Assembly: GCA_013397435.1 (NCBI GenBank)
Contig: VZRG01000865.1
Location: forward strand, 3,261 to 67,260
Direction of reading: 5' to 3'
Source of the DNA: Erythrocercus mccallii
Taxonomy: Eukaryota > Chordata > Aves > Passeriformes > Dicruridae
Length of the DNA stretch: 64,000 nucleotides
Below, one piece after another: positions 14,701-23,395 of this stretch. Position numbers and translations under genes: made by a program. Positions within the stretch are counted from its first letter, which is position 1. Each line of letters starts with the position of its first letter. Below the pieces are notes generated by a model, which searched no databases, was not told the origin of the DNA, and worked only from the letters and a program-made list of their open reading frames with translations.

Positions 14701-17700
14701 GATGATTTTTGAAGGCTTTAGACATTTACTGAATATTTCATGCACTTTAAAAGAGCTTTCTTTAACTTACTGATAAAGGCTATCGCCTTTACATAATTAT
14801 AAAAACCTCCAAACCCTCAAAATATATTTAAGGTGATCCTACACTTAAAACAGAGAGTTTGGAAAACAATTAGGGATTTGGCTGATTTTTAATAGAACCT
14901 GTGAAGAAGGTAGTTAAATACTTTAAATACAAAATTGTAGAGGTACATAATTATTTACAGTTCATGCAGGGAAGCAAATGTAAAATGTATTTGTTTGTTC
15001 ATAATGAAGTGCTTACCAGCTTCACTAACAGCCCTTATTGAATTGAGTATTTCTCAATAGTAAGAGAAACAACACAACTGTTTCAACATAAACAAGGAAG
15101 CATTCAATGCAACCAGTTTATTTTTTATTTACTTAAAAATACTCAAGCGTTCAAAATAAATAAAATCTACAAAATACATGCATCTATATGCACTGTGAGT
15201 GCATTTTTATACCTGTTATTCAGTTTGAAAAAGAAAAATTGGCAAAGGAGTGGCAGTCTCAAAAATAATGTATGCTTTTACATTTCAGGAAAGGTAGCTG
15301 AGTAAAAGAAATATATTAATATTGGCAACCTCTGCTGAGAGAATTATGGCAATATTATTGAGGAACACCTAAGATTTCACAGAGAAGCAGCATATTATGA
15401 ATATTTCAGCTGCAGTACAAGCCTCAATCAGACAAAATAAAGCTTTGTTACTGTTACTGCTCCTGAAACTATTTTATTTTATTTTAATATATATATATTT
15501 GTTTCTATACACAGATTCTGGAAGCTCTGGGGTTTTAAGCTTTTTGAACACAGTAACTGAAGATAGACTAGAATCAGGATGTGAAGGAAGGGGCTTTATT
15601 TTTAGCTAGGGACCTTGCCTCCCACAAAAGCCTTGTCTTGTTTCTCTGTTGTGTCAAGCTGCCTTGCCATCAAGCTGCAGCACGGTGGAGGGAAAGTGTT
15701 CATTTCTTGCCTAGACAAGCTCTAAGAGGCTCTGCTGCAACTCCCACTTTTGCTGAGAAAATGCCACATGCTGAGCCAAGTTCATTTGTATTTGAATTCC
15801 ATTAAAGCTAATGGGCTTTCCCTGGGGTTGAGGATGGTTTCTTGAAGCTAGGTGGAAATGAAAGAAGACATCACTGAGGGGAGCTGAGTTATGATAGAAA
15901 CAGAATATGAAACTGTTTATTCCTAGGTCAGAAGATGTTTTTCCTTTTTCAGTTTATATCAGCCTGGAAAGAATTTTATAGCATGGGATATCCAATACCC
16001 TTATCTAGGCTGGGTCATAAACTATACACTGGGATGCACATGTTTCCACACTGGGCAGCTTCTTCTTCCTCCATCCCACTGGTGCTTCAATCTCACTCTT
16101 GCTAATCTGTCTGCTGATTAAAAATGGTCAATTATTTTAGCCTTTCTTGCCTTAGCTGAAATCTTTTTTTGAGAAAAAAAAATAACACTTTATTAGTTCT
16201 CAAGCTAAATCAATAGTGAGGTATGTATTAATAATTAACTGAAATGTATTTCAGACCTTGCTCTTGCCCAGGCACATTTGGTAGTGGGCCATCAGCTGGA
16301 TGTTTTGGCAGGGTCAGCCTTCAAAGGTGGTAGTGTCTTAAGCTGCAAGACTCCAGACTTCTTTCCTAACTTTTAATTATGCCTTAGTACTTTCTCAGTT
16401 TTTCCAGAAGTTGTGCTGTCAGGATTTCTGCCTGTCTCTGGGCTGCCAGAACACTTTTGCTGAGAAACACAGCAGCAGCACAGAGCACTTGTGTTCAGCA
16501 CTGACATTCAGATTCATTTGATGTCCCTAAACATCTTCTATGCTTTTATTCATCTTCTCTATGAAGAGTTTGTGTCTCCAAAATGCTTTCTCCTAGGTCA
16601 TGCAACACAGAAATTAGGAATGGGAAGGGAGTTTATAGTTAGCCATACACCAGGACAGAGCTCTGAAAACCATCCTTTTCAAATTTCTATAAATTGGAGC
16701 ATTTTTGAAGTGATGCCTGACTTTGAACTCTTATATTGAGACAATATAAGCTGATCCCTCTAAGGTAATACCCAGTGTAGAATGTGTCTTTCTCAATATG
16801 CCAGGTGTAAGAAAGCATAACTTTTAAACTCAGATTATATAGACACCTATGTGTATAGGTGCCTTATTCAAACTTCACTGTTGGACAAAGCAGTGGCCAT
16901 GACATTTCCTTAGGCACCTTCTAGCAAATTCAACTTGAGATGTAAGTGTTCATCTGAAAAAGTAATCTCACAGCTTCAGATTGGTTGGCATCAAACAGAG
17001 ACAGAAATAAGTATCAAAATGAGTGGCCCTCAAGAAGGACTTGTGCAGGCTGTCTCTGAGTATGCAATGTCATAGAGTGTGCGGGAATTTGTATACAGTT
17101 ATTTCTTACTTAAAGCATATGACCCAGGCCTGAGAGCACTTATGATTAATGGTGCCAGCTGGAGGACACTCGTAAACTCACCTAAAGTTCACTGTATGGA
17201 AAATATAACCACCTGATGATGTTTTGCTACAATGTGACGTCAGGAGATAGCAAGTTTCCTGCTTGAATACTATGAGGACAGGGAAGTGGTGACTGAAGGA
17301 GTTGAGAGTTGTGAGGATATGCTAGTAGTTTTTGAATAGCTAGTCCACAAAAGGATAGTGGGAAGTGTACCTCCTTCAGAAATGCTACTGAGAAAGGTCT
17401 GCCATTCAGAGGGAAAATGGGGCAGTTCTCCCCTTATCTATTTTGATTTTCCCCTGAGGAATAAGTTGCTAGCTTACCTACAAAGCAAGAGCAAGAGACC
17501 TCTAACCCTCCTAAACTCAGAGAAGATCTGTGCCCCTCTCCAACTGCATACAGTGTCCAGCTGAGGTAAGGGTGCAATGGGCTTGGAAAAGGAGGCTCAA
17601 AGCACCAGGACAAGATGGTCATGGTGAAGGAAACACCCCAGGCATAACTACATCAGCCACCTGGAGCCAGAGAGATCAGTACTGGAGTTGGAGGGTACCT

Positions 17701-17877
17701 CCTCTTCAGTTTAGGATTTGTCATGAGACCTTTACAGTAAGATGTCCCAGGGCTGTTATCAAGCATGCTGAGGAAATGAAGGACCAGACCTCCTCTCTGA
17801 AATGCCGAAGGTTACCGCATGGGCAAGGGGGCTAAGCCTAGACACACGGCTCCTGTTCCCACTCACCAGCCTGGTAG

Positions 17878-18422
17878 AGGGAATGTTGGAATGTGTAACT
17901 GTGTTTTAATACACTGTAGTTTATTCCTTTCCCCCCTCCCCCGGGGGCCATAGTTTAGCCTGGGTTGTCTGTTTTCCCTGATACCTACCCCTATTCCTGA
18001 ATGTTCCCTGTCAAGCCTCCATAGTACCAGCCCCTGTCTAGACTGCTCCTTGTGAAAACTCCTATTCTTTGAAGCTCCATTGGTCTGTTTGTATAAATCT
18101 TTTCATATTAGTCTCTCTATTGGTTTTATGTTTTGTAAACTCCACTTTGTGTCCCTCCCGTCTTGTCCCTACTGGCCCTTTGACCCCAAACTCCACCCTA
18201 ATTCTGTCCTTAAAACTCATGCTACAGCCTTTGTTCCCCGTCTTCACCTCTGCACTGTGTTCAAGTTATGTGACGTGAATAAAGAAATCTCAGACTGCAT
18301 GTGAAGCCCACTTTGCTCCCTATTACACTGACCAGCGGCGACCGCTTAGGACTCTAGGACCCTGGTGTTTATGTCATACCTCTGTTAAATTCCATATCAC
18401 CAGGCATCTGACAACAAGGGAA
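17878..18422 (+). mobile_element. Solo LTR of an ERVK-like endogenous retrovirus with 6-bp TSD
   Basis: The LTR proper is 17884-18416 (533 bp). It begins TGTTG and ends CAACA, a 5-bp terminal inverted repeat. It is bracketed by the identical 6-mer AGGGAA at 17878-17883 and 18417-18422, which marks a target-site duplication. Inside, in + orientation, are a reversed CCAAT box (ATTGG, 18079-18083), TATAAAT at 18092-18098 and the polyadenylation signal AATAAA at 18278-18283, in the order expected for U3-R-U5. A 6-bp duplication with TGTTG/CAACA ends fits class II (ERVK or alpharetrovirus-like) elements. With both duplications directly at the LTR ends and no internal region, it is a solo LTR left by LTR-LTR recombination. 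It lies about 1.1 kb upstream of the VOPP1 start codon in the same direction. The family name is inferred. Confidence 0.85.
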
Positions 18423-18430
18423 CACCTTAG

Positions 18431-18868
18431 AGAATCACAGAACCACAGAATCATTTGAGTTGGAAAGGACTCTTGAAGATTATTCCATGGGCAGGGACAC
18501 CTTCCACAAGACCAGGTTACTCAAAGCCTCCTCCAACCCAGCCTTGAACCCTTCCAGAGAAAGGGCATCCACAACTTCCTGGGCAACCTGGTTCCAGTGT
18601 CTCACCAAACTCATTGTAAAAAGTTTCTTCCATATCCAACCTAAATCGACTCTCTTTCATTTTCAAATCATTGCCCATTGGTCTATCACTACAGGTAAAA
18701 AATCCTTTCCCATCTTTCTTATAACTCCCCTTTAGGTACTAGAAGTCTGCTTTAAAGTGTTCTCAGAACCTTCTCTTCTCCAGGCTGAAGAGCTCAAACT
18801 CTTTAAGTGTTCGTAGGAGAGTCTCCAGCCCTTTGAGCACCTTTGTGGCCTTCTCTGGATTCACTCCT
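18431..18868 (-). mobile_element. CR1 LINE 3' fragment, antisense to VOPP1
   Basis: On the + strand it opens with the reverse complement of the avian CR1 3' end (two copies of a CACAGAATC-type motif, then TTGGAAAGGAC). It continues through the familiar CR1 3' block: a CATGGGCAGGGACACCTTCC segment, a CAACTTCCTGGGCAACCTGGTTCCAG-like segment and a TTCTCTTCTCCAGGCTGAA-like segment, ending near CTTCTCTGGATTCACTCC. It is 5'-truncated, as most CR1 copies are, with a small deletion near 18480. It starts 9 bp after the solo LTR duplication and stops about 10 bp before the CpG island, so it sits at the outer edge of the VOPP1 promoter. Confidence 0.93.
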
Positions 18869-19417
18869 GAGGATCACTCTTCCGGGGAAGGCGTGTCGTG
18901 GTCACGGGCGTCCCGCGGACCTCGCGGCTCCAAGGAGGAGCCGGTTACTGCCCCTCGGGCCGGGGGCAGGTGCGGGCGCGGTGACAGGGGCTGGGGAGAT
19001 GCGGGCAGGGGCAGATGCGCGGACAAACACCGGCTCACGCATCCGCCGCCACCGCCCCCTCCCGGCCGGGCAGCGGCGCGGGGCGGGGCCGGGGCGGGCC
19101 GCTCCTCTGCCCGCCCTCAGCAGCGGCGGCGGCGGTACCCCCGGCCTCTTTGTGCCGCCCGCCCCGGCACCCGCTGTCCTCCGCCTCGCCCCGACCCTGC
19201 TTCGCTCGGCTCCGGCCGCCGACGCTGCCGCTGAGGGGATCGGCGGGTCAGCCCGCCCCCGCCCTGCTGCGGGGCTTCCCCGCCTCCCTCCCCGCCTCGC
19301 CGCCGCTCTACCCCGCCTCGCCCTGTGTCTCCGGTGCGGGCTGCTCGCCGCCGCCTCCCCGGGCTGCCTGTGAGCCCGCCGTGCGCGCTGCCGCCCGGAG
19401 CTCCCCCGCCGTCGGGG

Positions 19418-19450
19418 ATGGCGCGGCTGGCAGCGCCCGTGCGCGCCTGA
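19418..19450 (+). promoter_or_regulatory. Short upstream ORF in the VOPP1 5' UTR
   Basis: An ATG at 19418 (G at -3, G at +4, a strong start context) opens a 10-codon frame, MARLAAPVRA, that stops at TGA 19448-19450. It ends 59 bases before the VOPP1 start codon and is out of frame with it. If the mRNA begins upstream of 19418, this uORF would be met first by scanning ribosomes and would lower or condition VOPP1 translation. The true transcription start is unknown, so its presence in the mRNA is inferred. Confidence 0.5.
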
Positions 19451-19478
19451 GGCGGAGGGGCGAGCCCGCCGCCGCCGC

Positions 19479-19510
19479 GGGAGGAGGAGGAAAAGGAGGA
19501 GGAGGAGAGA
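19479..19510 (+). repeat. GGA-rich polypurine tract before the start codon
   Basis: An unbroken purine run made mostly of GGA triplets with a central AAAA, ending at the A of the VOPP1 ATG. It is part of the 5' UTR. GGA repeats can fold into purine or G-quadruplex structures in RNA. Any effect on translation is inference. Confidence 0.75.
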
Positions 19511-19560
19511 TGAAGCGCTTCCACCCTGGGGTCGCGCTGCTGCTCTCGCTGCTGTGGGAG
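19510..19560 (+). CDS. VOPP1: VOPP1 coding exon 1 (signal peptide)
   Basis: Seventeen codons, MKRFHPGVALLLSLLWE, run to a GT donor (GTGAGG) at 19561 in phase 0. Joined to the exon at 63302 they give ...LLWE-CTEAKKHCWYF, which matches the start of vertebrate VOPP1 (vesicular, overexpressed in cancer, prosurvival protein 1, also called ECOP or GASP). In that family a ~17-18-residue signal peptide ends just before the conserved CTEAKKHCWYF. The segment shows a basic n-region (K2, R3) and a leucine-rich core (residues 8-16). VOPP1 is a single-pass endosomal/lysosomal membrane protein of about 170 residues with proline-rich PPxY-type cytosolic motifs; it has been linked to NF-kB signalling and to binding of WW-domain proteins such as WWOX. 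This ATG was chosen because it fits the family N-terminus. The frame is also open upstream to 19015, but that stretch is low-complexity CpG-island translation. Confidence 0.92.
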
Positions 19561-20252
19561 GTGAGGTGGGCCGTGGGGGGAGCGCTGCCCTGCGGCAGCC
19601 CCGGGTTCACTCCGCTGGGGTCCGCCATCGGTCGCGACCTGGAACTGCGCGGCTGGCGGAGGGGAGCTGCAGCCCGCTCCCAGCCGGGGGGCGTGCGCGG
19701 GAGGTGATTTATTTTGGGGTAATGTCTTTGCCGGAACGGGCTTGGCTCCACAGGCAATGCGCGGTCAGGATTGCGGGGGAGCTGCGGGGCCGGGCTGGGC
19801 GAGACCCGGTGCCGCTGCAGGTGCGGTGGTCACGGGCGTTCGCGGCCGCCGGGGTCGCTGGGTGTCTGGGGTCTTACGGCTGAAGGAAGGTTATCCGCGT
19901 TGTGATGAAGCAGAGCGACACGGGACCTCTACGCAGGGGGGCACAAGCTGCTGGAAGCTGCCCATTCCCAGCAGACTGGCAGACTGTCCAGGGGACGCAA
20001 AGCCTGCGCCTGTCAGTAAGGGTTAAAGGGAAGGTGCATCTCTTATTTTCATTTGAAGTGGTCTTTCGTGGGCAAGGTGTCCAGTGAGAGAGAGGTATGT
20101 AGAGTTGCGGCGGCATCAGCTCACAAGTAGCCGTGGCGGCACCGAGCAGCGTCGTTAAACTTCTGGGGAAGCCTGGGTAGCGTAGCTTTCGTGCTTAAAA
20201 CAACCAAGCAAACAGTGAATTAGTAGCTTTCATCATTTGTGCCAAGCAGTTT

Positions 20253-20330
20253 TAGAATCATAGAATAGTGTAGATTGGAAGACACCTTAAAGATCGTTGA
20301 GTTTCAACCTCCCTCCCGTGGGCTGGGATG
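20253..20330 (-). mobile_element. Short CR1 LINE 3' fragment
   Basis: The + strand reads AGAATCATAGAATAGTG, then a TTGGAAGACACCTTAAAGATC block and a CAACCTCCCTCCCGTGGGCTGGGA end. This is the reverse complement of the last ~80 bp of an avian CR1. It lies in intron 1 just past the CpG island, in the same orientation as the copy at 18431. Confidence 0.88.
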
Positions 20331-20379
20331 ACGCTGAATCAGAGAAAGCAGCTCGTTTTTTTCAGCGGGAGGATCGGTA

Positions 20380-20595
20380 GACGTTTTCTGGGGGCGAGCT
20401 GTCTCTTGGTCTGTGGTTTAACCTTGGGGCTGGGGGCATCGGTAGCTCCCCTGGGACAGACGCGTGCGGGCGCGCTGCCATGTGCAGCTCCCGGTGGCAG
20501 GTTTTGGCAGCGTGCTGGAGTCATCGCCGGGACACGTGCGGTGACAGCGTGCCGGGGTGACTTCGGAAACACCCCTGGGCTCGTCTTAGGCACAT
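20380..20595. promoter_or_regulatory. Second CpG-rich patch in 5' intron 1
   Basis: CpG density rises again here, with clusters around 20461-20480 and 20525-20565, after the short CR1 copy separates it from the main island. It may be the downstream shoulder of the same island, split by the CR1 insertion, or an intronic regulatory element. No start site or coding potential is visible. Confidence 0.5.
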
Positions 20596-23369
20596 CTCTA
20601 CATTCATAAAGCCCAGAGGCAATGTAGCTGAAAGTGTCAGAGAGGTGAAAGTGCTATGTTGCCTCTGTGATGGAGCAGTTCAGACAGAAAATTAATTAAT
20701 TAATTTTTTTTTAAATTGACGTGCCACCAAACCCATACATGGAAACCAGAGTGCTGGCTCTGTAGTTACTGCTTTTGGTAATGGATATAATTCATGAAAA
20801 TGATGTTTACTACATGTTTATGCCACCTACATAGATGAATGATCTCTGGTGTGTCGCCCACCATGCCATCCAGCATCATCCCATTAAAACGCTCAGATCA
20901 AAATCATTGTTTAATGTAAATAAGTGTAGCTCTTTACAAGTTAATTGATTTGCATCTCCTTACCCGGCCGTAAACCTGGCCCTGATCCTGGCCCTCAATT
21001 GCTCTTGACTCTGCAGCAGCTCTTCAGAAAGCAGGAATAGCAAAATGTCGATTAAATGAAACAAACACCACCATTTCCCTGAGGCATTATGTTCTTCTGA
21101 GACTGTGAAAGGTTTGGCCCCTCCAGGATCTCTTTGATTAGGTGTCTCTGCTCTCTTAACGTGTATTCTGCTGAAAAAGATCGTCGTGTGCCTGAAAAAA
21201 GTAATTTGCATAAGTCTTTCTTGGATCTAGCCAGTGTTGCTGTTATTTAAGCTTTTGTACTGGTTGTAATTGTGGGGGTTTTTTTCCCCCTATTTCTTTT
21301 AATCTTAATCTTTCTGTTTTGCCATCTGGTTTTGTGGATTTTTTTTTCTTTCTTGGAAATTCTTCAGTTGCCTATTAAAATGAGATGCTATGTAGATAAG
21401 GCTGTATTCTACAGGTCCAGAAACAGAGTGCCGGGGGTTTAAATAACTTAATCAGAGACATCTGGTTGTTTTGAAGGTTTTTAGTACATGAAACTTTCGC
21501 TGCCTTCTGCACAAAGTTCTGTGCTGGATATTATCTGAAATAACATTGCTGCAATTGTTTTAAATCTGATTGCAGCTTCAACATGATCTTAGCTATTATT
21601 GAACAGAGCATGAGCTGAGAAATATGTTTTCATTCATCATTGTGCAGAAGGTCTGACTGTTATCCAGGCACTAGTCTGTCAGAGCACTATGCAGTAGTTT
21701 ACTGATTCTAACCAAGTTTTCCTTGTTTAGATTACCCAAAATACTTGTTGCAAAATGTTCATGTATTGCAAAATTGCTGTTTCTGGTTATATTGATGAAA
21801 GGAATGAACTCCTTCACAATTAAGTATAGATCAAGTTCATGGTGGGTGTCAGTTGGGATGTGGGCAGTGTGTGTGTTTGTGGCTTTCAGGCTGGAAGCCT
21901 AGTCAGTTGCTGCCAGTGGCAGTGTCCCACGAGGAAGTGATGGTTTGCTGTTCCTGATGTAAAGGCAGAAGATGCAGAGGAGGGGCAGGAGCTTCTATGT
22001 GCTGGTGCGTGGTTTCATGAAGGTTGCTAAAGGCATCACCATCGAAGCAGGATTTACACATAAGAAATTGCTGTCTCTTGATGCTAAAATGCCAGTCCTT
22101 GTTCTAGACAAGCTTGAGATGCACTAGTTACAGAAACACCTGGAGCATTGTGATGGTGGGAAAGGGGAACTAATTTAGAGTCTTCTTGTGTGACAAGGGT
22201 TTTTTCACTGCAACCATAAAGATCATGGTAGAAGAAAAATCTCCAACCCCAGGAGCCAGAAAGCTCTGCTCTGAGAAGACCTTATTATTAGGGGAGAAAA
22301 GCCAAAGATGCCATGTGTTTTGCTCACGATTTAATTGCAGTTGAACAGTTCAACAAGTAAGGTAAAGTGAGGTGGACAATTTGACAGGTAATTTTGATTC
22401 TTGCTGGAAGAAATGAAGACCGTTGAACCTTTATCTGTCTTTTTCAAATTAATTTGGCTACTTGGAGATAGCAGTGTGTTATTAACTGCAGTTCCTTGAA
22501 ATGCCCGTTTTCACCAGGAGCCTGAATTTCTGGTATACCCACAGTACTGGGGTATGTGATTTCTGCCCTCACAAATAACCAGTAGTCTTGCTTGCTAGCT
22601 TACCTTGTGCTTCTGTCAATAGGACTGTATTTTGTCTCAGTTGTCTCTCAGTTTCATGGAAAGATTTGAGGAGATCCTTGAAGTGATGACTGTTTGGGGC
22701 ATATATGTCAAGATTTTCTGCTTCTCTTTTATCAGTGATCCCAAGTGCTTTGGTTGTCTGAGCTTGAATGTGATTTTCATGAATAGTGATGTCTTTGGAA
22801 TGGGGAAAAAATAAAACTAAACAGGCAGTCCCCCCACCTCCCTGATGAAGCAAGCAAGCTTATTTTCAGCCTGAATGAGGGCACCAGTGTCTCTGTGGGG
22901 CTTACTTCTCAGACTGAGTTCTTGCTGTTCTCTCTCACAGGCTGTAGAAGTGATGGATGGAGGACAGCTCAGTAGCTGAAGCTCATCTCAAGGATGGGGA
23001 AGCTGAACAGAGCTGTTTCAGGCCGATAGAGGACCCTGTCTGTGCTGCAGTGGTAATAAAGGTGTTTTATTGTTACTGCTGCAGAGAAGCTTGCTGGGTA
23101 GCCTCAACTTTCAAAACTGTCAAATAATTTTAGGTGCCTAAATCTCTGATTGGCCCCTGTGTTGTATCCAGGAGAATCTAGGCGCTAATGCAAGTGTCTG
23201 AATATTTAGGTTAAGCTTCTTAGTTAAGGTGAGCAAGGCCTGTGGTTAATGTAGGTGGTGTGAGGTGTTTGTGAGAATTCCTCTACAAAAGTTTCCATGT
23301 GGCTATAAAAAATTGAGAACCTTACTTCTGGAAGTACTAGTGTTGGTATTTCTACACACAATTATAATT

Positions 23370-23395
23370 CATTATAATTCTTAGGAATTATAATG
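23370..23395. repeat. Perfect 11-bp inverted repeat with 4-base loop
   Basis: CATTATAATTC at 23370-23380 is followed by TTAG and then by its exact reverse complement at 23385-23395. A further ATTATAATTC copy lies immediately upstream at 23361-23370, so the left arm is duplicated in tandem. It is AT-rich and could extrude as a hairpin. No transposon is visible around it. Confidence 0.8.

Larger units (their letters stand above)
1..17877. other. Upstream flanking DNA with no recognisable gene
   Basis: I read this stretch on both strands and found no exon, RNA gene or sizeable mobile element that I can name. It is AT-rich and CpG-poor. The longest open frames (about 130 codons at 514-909, 2741-3136 and 11281-11679) look like chance: there is no family resemblance, the composition is odd and nothing suggests conservation. 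It holds a short CCTT tract at the left edge, a GT microsatellite near 11.7 kb, and AT-rich stretches that could be conserved regulatory DNA (7560-7700 and 14560-14830). The next gene upstream of VOPP1 is not visible here. Confidence 0.6.
18879..19890 (+). promoter_or_regulatory. VOPP1: CpG island promoter of VOPP1
   Basis: Composition changes sharply from AT-rich repeat DNA to a dense run of G, C and CpG that covers the 5' UTR, exon 1 and the first ~330 bases of intron 1. A GC-box cluster of GGGGCGGGGC type (Sp1/KLF sites) lies at about 19078-19100. I see no TATA box close to it, so this is a typical dispersed CpG-island promoter and the start site cannot be placed exactly. A short CGG run sits at 19122-19133. 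The island fixes the 5' end of the gene and agrees with broad housekeeping-type expression. The edges are by eye. Confidence 0.88.

Noticed and set aside
17530..17877. Possible internal (env/3') region of the retrovirus belonging to the LTR at 17884
   Set aside because: The exact 6-bp duplication lies directly against both LTR ends, so the insertion is a solo LTR and the sequence before it is host flank.
18460..18735. 91-codon + strand frame
   Set aside because: It lies wholly inside the antisense CR1 fragment.
18843..19757. Several long frames on both strands within the CpG island
   Set aside because: GC-rich DNA has few stop codons, so all frames stay open. Only the last 17 codons before 19561 in one frame match a known protein.
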